Of a stretch of 5,837 bases of DNA, positions 1 through 5,837 are shown one piece after another. A program made the translations under genes and the position numbers. A model generated the notes under the pieces. The model did no database searches. It had not been told where the DNA came from and worked only from the letters and a program-made list of their open reading frames with translations. Source of the DNA: Giesbergeria sp. (GTDB lineage: Bacteria; Pseudomonadota; Gammaproteobacteria; Burkholderiales; Burkholderiaceae_C). Every line of letters starts with the position of its first letter. The stretch's first letter is position 1. The stretch lies in contig JAGNUJ010000021.1 in NCBI GenBank assembly GCA_017987055.1, positions 1 to 5,837 on the forward strand, read 5' to 3'.

Positions 1-2
1 CC

Positions 3-1109
3 GCGCGCCTGCGCGCAGTGGTGCTGGCCGTACTGGCACACGTGCTGCTGATTGGCGCGCTGACGTGGGGCGTGAACTGGAAAAGCAGCACCGACACCCC
101 CACCGTCGAAGCCCAACTGTGGGCCGCAGTGCCGCAACAAGCCGCTCCGCGCGCTAGTGCGCCACCGGCGCCCACACCGCCGCCACCGGCGCCAGTCAAG
201 CCACCGCCGCCACCTCCACCTCCGCCGCCAGTGCGCGCACCAACACCGCCCGCGCCTGCACCCAAGCCGCCGCCACCACCGCCGCGCCAAGCCGAGCCGG
301 ACACCCGCGCCGCCGACTTAGCGATTGAGCGCGAGAAAAAGCGCGTCGAAAAAGAAAAGAAAGAGCGCCAGCAACAACTGGAACGTGAGCAGCGCGAGAA
401 AGATCGCAAAGCCGAAGAAAAGAAAGAACGCTTGGAGCAAGAGAAAAAAGAGCGGCTAGAAAAAGAAAAACGCGCCCAGCAAGACAAGGCTGAGCAACAA
501 AAAGCCGAACGCGAAAAGCAAGAAAAAGCCGAAAAAGCCGAAAAAGCCGAAAAAGCCGAGGAAGCCAAACGCGAAAAAGAGCGCCTCGCCAAACTAGAAA
601 AACAAAAGCAAGCGGCTGAAGACAAAAAGCAGCAAGCCGCCGAAGCGAAGAAACAGCAAGCCGCTGAAGCAGCCGAGGCCGCCGAAGCCCAGCGCAAACA
701 AGAAGCGCTAGAAAAAGCCAGCGCCAAAGCGGCCGAAGCGCGCCGCGCTGAAGCCCTGCGCCGTATGCAAGGCTTGGCCGATGCCACCGGCGGTGCCAAC
801 GCCACCGGCAAAGACAAAACCACGGCTGGCCCGTCTGGCCCCTCCAGCGGCTATGGCGGCAAAGTCTCGGCCAAGGTCAAGCCCAATATCGTTTATCCAG
901 ACGCTGTCTCAGGAAACCCGCGCGCCGAAGTCGAGGTGCGCTCCGCACCCGATGGCACCATCATCAGCACACGCCTCACACGTTCGAGCGGAAATAAAAG
1001 CTGGGACGATGCTGTGCTGCGCGCGCTAGAAAAAACTGAAACTATGCCGCGCGACATCAACGGAGTCGTGCCCTCGCCGCTCGTGATCGACTTCCGCCCC
1101 AAAGATTGA
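3..1109 (+). CDS. tolA: TolA, Tol-Pal cell envelope integrity protein (5' end cut by window edge)
   Basis: TolA links the inner-membrane TolQ-TolR motor to TolB/Pal at the outer membrane and supports envelope constriction during division. The frame is open to the left edge; the GTG at 18 lies inside the predicted membrane anchor, so the true start is probably outside the window. Numbering from nt 18: one hydrophobic anchor (about 2-19, ending LTWGVNW); a proline-rich linker (48-89) with ten consecutive prolines at 62-71 and six at 84-89; a long Lys/Glu/Ala/Gln-rich helical domain (about 98-250), expected to span the periplasm; a Gly/Ser/Thr linker (252-280); and a TonB/TolA-type C-terminal domain (about 281-363) with KPNIVYPDAVSGNPRAEVEV and a SWDDAVLRALEKTE helix, ending FRPKD. 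A TonB-like energy transducer is the alternative, but the long charged helix and the C-terminal motifs favour TolA. The following gene is not tolB. Confidence 0.93.
   Translation, partial: ARLRAVVLAVLAHVLLIGALTWGVNWKSSTDTPTVEAQLWAAVPQQAAPRASAPPAPTPPPPAPVKPPPPPPPPPPVRAPTPPAPAPKPPPPPPRQAEPDTRAADLAIEREKKRVEKEKKERQQQLEREQREKDRKAEEKKERLEQEKKERLEKEKRAQQDKAEQQKAEREKQEKAEKAEKAEKAEEAKREKERLAKLEKQKQAAEDKKQQAAEAKKQQAAEAAEAAEAQRKQEALEKASAKAAEARRAEALRRMQGLADATGGANATGKDKTTAGPSGPSSGYGGKVSAKVKPNIVYPDAVSGNPRAEVEVRSAPDGTIISTRLTRSSGNKSWDDAVLRALEKTETMPRDINGVVPSPLVIDFRPKD
522..557 (+). repeat. Four perfect tandem copies of a 9-bp unit inside tolA
   Basis: The unit GAAAAAGCC occurs four times in a row and is followed by one diverged copy (GAGGAAGCC, 558-566). 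It encodes a Glu-Lys-Ala repeat in the helical domain of TolA. Since 9 is a multiple of 3, gain or loss of a unit by slippage would lengthen or shorten the helix without breaking the frame. Confidence 0.85.
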
Positions 1110-1114
1110 CCCCC

Positions 1115-2479
1115 ATGACACACAAAGCCCCTGAACTGCTGCTGCCCGCTGGCTCGCTCGACAAAATGCGCGCCGCCTACGACTTTGGCGCCGACGCCGT
1201 CTATGCCGGCCAGCCGCGCTACTCGCTGCGCGCACGCAACAACGAATTTCGCATCGAGCAAATCCAGCAAGGCATTGAAGAAGCGCACGCGCGCGGCAAA
1301 AAATTCTTTTTGACCAGCAACCTGCTGCCGCACAACGACAAAGTGCGCACGTATATGCGCGACATCGAACCGATCATCGCCATGCGCCCCGACGCGCTGA
1401 TCATGGCCGACCCGGGCCTGATCATGATGGTGCGCGAGAAGTGGCCCGAGGTTGCCATTCACCTCTCCGTCCAAGCCAACACCACCAACTTTATGGCGGT
1501 GAAGTTTTGGCAAAAAATGGGCGTGCAGCGCATCATCCTGTCGCGCGAATTGAGCTTGGCCGAGATTGAAAAAATCCGCCAAGAATGTCCCGACATGGAA
1601 ATCGAAGTGTTCGTCCACGGCGCGCTGTGCATCGCCTACTCGGGCCGCTGCCTGCTGTCGGGCTACTTCAACCGCCGCGACCCCAACCAAGGCACCTGCA
1701 CCAACGCCTGCCGCTGGAACTACGCCACGCAAGAGGCCGCAGTAGACCCCAACACCGGCGAAGCGATGGCGGTGCGCATGGAGGGCGACTTCAACTTCAA
1801 CCAAGCGCAAGAAGAAGAAAACTCGGCTTTTGCTGCCTGCGGCGGCGGTGCGCGCCACCCCAAGGCCGACCACATCTATCTGCTGGAAGAAAAAGAGCGC
1901 CCCGGCCAGTTGATGCCCATCATGGAAGACGAGCACGGCACCTACATCATGAACAGCAAAGACCTGCGCGCCGTCGAGCACGTGCAGCGCTTGGTCGAAA
2001 TCGGTGTCGATTCGCTGAAAATTGAAGGCCGCACCAAGAGCCAGTACTACGTCTCGCGCACCGCGCAGGTGTACCGCCGCGCCATCGACGACGCCGTCGC
2101 TGGCCGGCCATTCAACCCCGAGCTGATCACCGAGCTGGAAAGCCTGTCCAACCGGGGCTACACCGCTGGCTTTTTAGAGCGCCGCCCGGCCAACGACTAC
2201 CAAAACTACGAAACCGGCAGCTCGATTGCCCAGCGCAGCCAGTTTGTAGCCGAGGTCAAAAGCATGGCTGACGGCTGGGCCGAGGTCGAAACCAAAAACC
2301 GCTTTGCCGTGGGCGACACACTCGAAATCATCCACCCCAGCGGCAACCGACAGGTAGTGCTGACGCAGATGCGCGGCCTCGAAGGCGAGGCACTGCAAGT
2401 GGCCGCTGGCAGCCCGCTGCGCGTGCGCATCCCGCTTGACGGCCCCGCCGAGGGCGCGCTGATTGCCCGGCTGCTCTAA
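1115..2479 (+). CDS. trhP: U32-family protein TrhP (YegQ), tRNA U34 5-hydroxylation factor
   Basis: In E. coli, TrhP (YegQ) acts in prephenate-dependent formation of 5-hydroxyuridine at the tRNA wobble position; family U32 is historically called a peptidase family. The 454-residue product is close in length to E. coli YegQ (about 453) and resembles it from end to end by recall: PELLLPAGSLDKMRAAYDFG at 6-25, ADAVYAGQPRYSLRARNNEF at 26-45, EDEHGTYIMNSKDLR at 271-285 and SLKIEGRTKS at 300-309. The U32 signature is complete at 164-182 (E164, F166, G169, C172, G177, C179, S182). Cys172, Cys179, Cys195 and Cys199 are the expected Fe-S ligands. The stretch 207-250 is divergent and not recognised. 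I chose the ATG because family members begin just before PELLLPAG; an in-frame TTG at 1106 would overlap the tolA stop. No clear Shine-Dalgarno precedes either start, which suggests coupling to tolA. Confidence 0.93.
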   Translation: MTHKAPELLLPAGSLDKMRAAYDFGADAVYAGQPRYSLRARNNEFRIEQIQQGIEEAHARGKKFFLTSNLLPHNDKVRTYMRDIEPIIAMRPDALIMADPGLIMMVREKWPEVAIHLSVQANTTNFMAVKFWQKMGVQRIILSRELSLAEIEKIRQECPDMEIEVFVHGALCIAYSGRCLLSGYFNRRDPNQGTCTNACRWNYATQEAAVDPNTGEAMAVRMEGDFNFNQAQEEENSAFAACGGGARHPKADHIYLLEEKERPGQLMPIMEDEHGTYIMNSKDLRAVEHVQRLVEIGVDSLKIEGRTKSQYYVSRTAQVYRRAIDDAVAGRPFNPELITELESLSNRGYTAGFLERRPANDYQNYETGSSIAQRSQFVAEVKSMADGWAEVETKNRFAVGDTLEIIHPSGNRQVVLTQMRGLEGEALQVAAGSPLRVRIPLDGPAEGALIARLL

Positions 2480-2500
2480 GCCGTAATGATTGGCGTGTGT

Positions 2501-2532
2501 AGCGCGCTATTAATTAAATAGCTTATAGCGCT
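2501..2532. repeat. Intergenic palindromic repeat, Comamonadaceae-like
   Basis: Nested inverted repeats sit between trhP and the MocR gene. GCGCTAT at 2504-2510 pairs with ATAGCGC at 2525-2531, and alternatively GCTATT at 2506-2511 pairs with AATAGC at 2517-2522, so two stems compete for the same bases. The pattern (AT-rich core, a TAGC step, then an AGCGC edge) resembles a short palindrome I recall as recurrent between genes in Comamonadaceae genomes. The dyads are directly visible; the family assignment is from memory. Confidence 0.5.
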
Positions 2533-2537
2533 GATCC

Positions 2538-2567
2538 TGCGGCATTTTCAGCATTAAAAGTGCCGCA
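2538..2567. terminator. Stem-loop downstream of trhP, possible transcription end or operator
   Basis: TGCGGCA (2538-2544) pairs perfectly with TGCCGCA (2561-2567). The stem continues with TTTT (2545-2548) against AAAA (2556-2559), with one bulged G at 2560 and a 7-base loop. It could end the tolA-trhP transcript, but no T tract follows on either strand, so it is not a classic intrinsic terminator. Lying 51 bases ahead of the MocR gene, it could equally be a regulator-binding dyad. Confidence 0.4.
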
Positions 2568-2605
2568 AAACACCGTATATCAAGCGCTACGTGCTACTTT
2601 TTTTG

Positions 2606-2617
2606 TATTCTCCCACT
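2606..2617 (+). promoter_or_regulatory. Possible -10 element of a leaderless promoter for the MocR gene
   Basis: TATTCT at 2606-2611 follows a T7 run (2598-2604) and ends 6 bases before the ATG at 2618, so transcription would start at or very near that ATG. No Shine-Dalgarno is visible before the ATG, which agrees with a leaderless message. I see no convincing -35 box at the right spacing, so this is a weak prediction. Confidence 0.3.
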
Positions 2618-4030
2618 ATGACGCGCTACGCCGCTTTGGCCGCCGACATCGAGGCCTCTATCCTCGCCGGCGTGCTGCGCCCAGGCGACAAACTGCCCTC
2701 GGTGCGCCACACCTGCGCCAGCCGGGGCGTGAGCGCCTCGACCGTGTTTCAGGCGTACTACCTGCTAGAGGCGCGCGGCCTGGTGCAGGCGCGCGAGCGC
2801 TCGGGCTACTTTGTGCGCGCGGGCCTGCGCCGTGCGCCGCCCGAGCCTGAACAGGCTTCGCAGCCCGCAGACCAGTCGATTGCCGTCGATGTGAGCGAGC
2901 GCGTGTTCGAGGTGCTGGAGTCCAGCATGGCGCGCGATGTGGTGCCACTGGGCTCGGCCTTTCCCAGCCCGCTGCTGTACCCGCTGCAACGCCTGAGTCA
3001 GGCGCTGGCCACCAGTGCCAAGTCGCTGGACCCTTGGCGCTCGGTGGACGACCTCACGCCCGGCCATGCCGACCTGCGCCGCCAGATCGCGCTGCGCTAC
3101 CTAGCGGCGGGCATGCCGGTGTCTGCCGACGACATCGTTATCACCAACGGCGCCCTAGAAGCCTTGAACCTGTGCCTGACCGCCGTCACGCGCGCGGGCG
3201 ATGCGGTGGTGGTGGAATCGCCCACGTTCTACGCCGCCTTGCAGTCGCTCGAGCGCATGGGCCTGCACGCCATCGAGGTGCCCACGCACCCGCGCGAGGG
3301 CATTGATCTGGCGGCACTAGAGGCGGCCATCGTGCGCCACCGCCCCAAAGCCTGCTGGCTGATGACCACCTTCCAGAACCCACTGGGCAGCCTGATGCCC
3401 GAGGCCAAGAAAAAAGCGCTGGTTGCCCTGACCACCCGCCACGGCGTGGCGCTGATTGAGGACGATGTGTACGCCGAGCTGTATTTTGGCGACCAGCGCC
3501 CGCTGCCCGCCAAGGCGTTTGACACCGAGGGGCTGGTGCTGCACTGCGGCTCGTTCTCCAAATCGCTGGCGCCGGGCTACCGCATCGGCTGGGCCGCGCC
3601 GGGGCGCTTTGCGCGCGCTGTGGCACGGCACAAGCTGACCAGCACGCTGAGCGCCTCGGCACCAGCCCAGGCGGCACTGGCGCTGTATCTGGAGCGCGGC
3701 GGTTTCGACAAACACCTGCGCAAGCTGCGCGCGGCGCTGGCGGCGCAGCAGGCAGTATTTGCCCAGGCCGTGGGGCACTACTTTCCCCCTGGCACACGGG
3801 CCACGCGGCCCGAGGGCGGCTATTTTTTGTGGGTGGAGCTGCCCGAAGGCTGTGATGCGCTACACATCCACCGCCAGGCGCTGGCGCAGGGCATCAGCGT
3901 GGCGCCGGGGCCGATTTTCTCGGCCTCGCACGCCTTCATGAATTGCCTGCGCCTGAACTATGGCCACACCTGGAACGCCCGCACCGAGCAGGCACTGGCC
4001 ACGCTGGGCCAGATCATCGCGGCAGGCTAA
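2618..4030 (+). CDS. MocR-family transcriptional regulator, YdcR-like (GntR HTH plus aminotransferase-like domain)
   Basis: MocR proteins join a GntR winged helix-turn-helix to a class I aminotransferase fold that binds PLP as an effector sensor; most act as regulators rather than enzymes. Of the 470 residues, 1-68 form the DNA-binding domain (RPGDKLPSVR at 21-30, VSASTVFQAYYLLEARGLV at 38-56), followed by a linker of about 25 residues. The aminotransferase-like domain has NGALEALN at 177-184, FQNP with Asn254, EDDVYAELYF at 281-290, GSFSKSLAPGYRIGW at 311-325 with the PLP-binding Lys315, and Arg445, which fits the substrate carboxylate position. All the PLP-site residues I looked for are present. 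By recall it resembles E. coli YdcR along its length. The ATG is preferred over an in-frame GTG at 2591 because YdcR-type proteins begin at the MxxYxxLA segment. No divergently transcribed target lies next to it, so its regulon cannot be guessed from context. Confidence 0.92.
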   Translation: MTRYAALAADIEASILAGVLRPGDKLPSVRHTCASRGVSASTVFQAYYLLEARGLVQARERSGYFVRAGLRRAPPEPEQASQPADQSIAVDVSERVFEVLESSMARDVVPLGSAFPSPLLYPLQRLSQALATSAKSLDPWRSVDDLTPGHADLRRQIALRYLAAGMPVSADDIVITNGALEALNLCLTAVTRAGDAVVVESPTFYAALQSLERMGLHAIEVPTHPREGIDLAALEAAIVRHRPKACWLMTTFQNPLGSLMPEAKKKALVALTTRHGVALIEDDVYAELYFGDQRPLPAKAFDTEGLVLHCGSFSKSLAPGYRIGWAAPGRFARAVARHKLTSTLSASAPAQAALALYLERGGFDKHLRKLRAALAAQQAVFAQAVGHYFPPGTRATRPEGGYFLWVELPEGCDALHIHRQALAQGISVAPGPIFSASHAFMNCLRLNYGHTWNARTEQALATLGQIIAAG

Positions 4031-4036
4031 GCAGCC

Positions 4037-5479
<1,443 letters not shown>

Positions 5480-5484
5480 GCAAG

Positions 5485-5489
5485 CCTCT
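5485..5489 (-). promoter_or_regulatory. Ribosome binding site of ccoG
   Basis: On the minus strand this reads AGAGG, separated by 5 bases from the ATG whose first base is 5479. It fixes the ccoG start at that ATG, giving a product beginning MSHTPPPPRG rather than the longer GTG-initiated version. Confidence 0.7.
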
Positions 5490-5508
5490 AAACCATAGAT
5501 AGCCAGTG

Positions 5509-5526
5509 CGTGCAGCGCGTGCAGCA
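5509..5526. repeat. 9-bp tandem duplication in the ccoG leader
   Basis: CGTGCAGCG is followed directly by CGTGCAGCA, two copies differing at the last base. It lies 30 bases before the ccoG start codon, outside the coding region as annotated. No function can be assigned. Confidence 0.6.
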
Positions 5527-5589
5527 CCTCTGGCCCAAAGCCTATGACTGTGGGGCCACGTGCATTTTCACAACAGCAGCAGATGCAAC

Positions 5590-5613
5590 TATCTGAGGCA
5601 TATCAGATATGCC
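5590..5613. promoter_or_regulatory. Two overlapping perfect inverted repeats, candidate operator
   Basis: TATCTGA (5590-5596) and TCAGATA (5603-5609) form a 7+7 dyad with a 6-base spacer. Overlapping it, GGCATAT (5597-5603) and ATATGCC (5607-5613) form a second 7+7 dyad with a 3-base spacer. The TCAGAT half-site recurs at 5678-5683. The site lies about 110-135 bases upstream of ccoG. Short perfect dyads of this size are typical of dimeric regulator sites; the cognate regulator is unknown. Confidence 0.45.
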
Positions 5614-5642
5614 CACCGGCACAGCATCGGTTTTCTAAAGAT

Positions 5643-5660
5643 TAAAAAGGCTAGTTTTTA
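5643..5660. repeat. AT-only inverted repeat upstream of ccoG
   Basis: TAAAAA (5643-5648) and TTTTTA (5655-5660) flank a 6-base GGCTAG. Because the arms are only A/T the RNA stem would be weak, so a DNA-level site or chance in an AT-rich tract is likelier than a terminator. Confidence 0.3.
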
Positions 5661-5693
5661 CCCACCATATTTAACTTTCAGATCTATCTACCG

Positions 5694-5807
5694 AAAATCA
5701 AGTCGGCCAACACCTCGCTGGCTTTGCTGTACCGCACCGCCATTGACCGCATCAATGCGATGCTCGAACCCGAGATGGGTGCCAACGCCCTTGCTAACGC
5801 TGGCTGA
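5694..5807 (+). pseudogene. 3' fragment of an unidentified gene, no start codon
   Basis: Reading in the frame of the TGA at 5805-5807 gives about 37 coding-like codons, including NTSLALLYRTAIDRINAMLE, then PEMGANALANAG. Codon choice is GC-rich and the segment LALLYRTAIDRINAMLEPEMG reads as a normal amphipathic helix region. Upstream the frame runs through AT-rich sequence to in-frame stops at 5652-5654 and 5643-5645, with no ATG, GTG or TTG start and no Shine-Dalgarno before the conserved-looking part. A stem-loop follows 7 bases after the stop, as at a genuine gene end. It faintly recalls the DUF5610 family, which I cannot confirm. A 5'-truncated remnant is the best reading; a small protein with an unusual start or an assembly junction near 5693 are alternatives. 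Confidence 0.45.
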
Positions 5808-5814
5808 GCAGTCG

Positions 5815-5837
5815 AAAAAAAAACCCGCCGAGGCGGG
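5815..5837. terminator. GC-rich stem-loop with a 9-base A/T tract, intrinsic terminator
   Basis: CCCGC (5824-5828) pairs with GCGGG (5833-5837) around a CGAG loop and is preceded by nine A residues (5815-5823). Read on the minus strand this is a stem followed by nine U, a complete intrinsic terminator for a transcript entering from the right. On the plus strand it would close the 5694-5807 fragment if a T run follows just outside the window, making it bidirectional. Confidence 0.7.

Larger units (their letters stand above)
5480..5693 (-). promoter_or_regulatory. ccoG leader and upstream region, no gene recognised
   Basis: This stretch lies between the ccoG start and the gene fragment at the right edge. 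It holds the ccoG ribosome binding site, a 9-bp tandem duplication at 5509-5526 and three dyads between 5590 and 5660, and becomes AT-rich from about 5630 to 5690. A ccoG promoter is expected here, but I find no convincing -35/-10 pair; TAAATA on the minus strand near 5670 is the best -10-like element. No FNR/ANR-type site (TTGAT-N4-ATCAA), common for cbb3 oxidase genes, is present. Confidence 0.45.

Noticed and set aside
893..1981. Long open frame on the minus strand across tolA and trhP (362 codons)
   Set aside because: It runs antisense to two well-recognised genes, has low-complexity composition rich in Val, Ala, His and Arg, and matches no family I know; it is a by-product of GC-rich codon use.
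2591..2617. GTG at 2591 as the MocR gene start
   Set aside because: It adds nine residues absent from YdcR-type proteins as I recall them and has no ribosome binding site.
5480..5527. GTG at 5527 as the ccoG start
   Set aside because: The extra 16 residues derive partly from the 9-bp tandem duplication, and the ATG at 5479 has a well-placed AGAGG.
5693..5706. FNR/ANR site upstream of ccoG
   Set aside because: Only the half-site ATCAA (5697-5701) is present; the partner position reads CTACC rather than TTGAT.

Overview
The window looks like a chromosomal piece of a GC-rich betaproteobacterium, most likely Burkholderiales and probably Comamonadaceae. The reasons are the style of the TolA C-terminal domain, a CcoG with the usual betaproteobacterial layout, and an intergenic palindrome of a kind I recall from that family. 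The call rests on recall and reading, not on a search. All four main genes belong to well-known families, and I see no CRISPR array, prophage, transposase, toxin-antitoxin pair or RNA gene. I do not think the window holds an undescribed multi-gene system.

Layout. Left edge to 1109 (+): tolA, cut by the window edge at its 5' end, encoding the inner-membrane/periplasmic strut of the Tol-Pal envelope system. 1115-2479 (+): a U32-family protein of the TrhP (YegQ) type, a tRNA-hydroxylation factor, starting 5 bases after the tolA stop and probably cotranscribed and translationally coupled with it. 2480-2617: a 138-base gap holding a compact palindromic repeat, a second stem-loop, and a possible -10 element set so close to the next ATG that the transcript could be leaderless. 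2618-4030 (+): a MocR-type regulator (GntR winged helix fused to a PLP aminotransferase-like domain) close to E. coli YdcR. 4037-5479 (-): ccoG, a polyferredoxin/cupric reductase for cbb3 oxidase assembly, converging on the MocR gene with 6 bases between the two stop codons.

5480-5837: no complete gene. It holds the ccoG ribosome binding site and leader, a cluster of overlapping dyads that could be an operator, an AT-rich stretch, and the apparent 3' end of a plus-strand gene that has lost its start. A stem-loop flanked by nine A residues closes the window.

The genes do not form one pathway. tolA and trhP look like one transcription unit (envelope integrity plus tRNA modification); the MocR gene and ccoG look like separate units. 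The points most worth a second look are the start-less gene fragment beside ccoG, the dyad cluster in the ccoG leader, the C8 tract at the start of ccoG, the tolA-trhP junction where tolB would usually be expected, and the possible leaderless MocR start.
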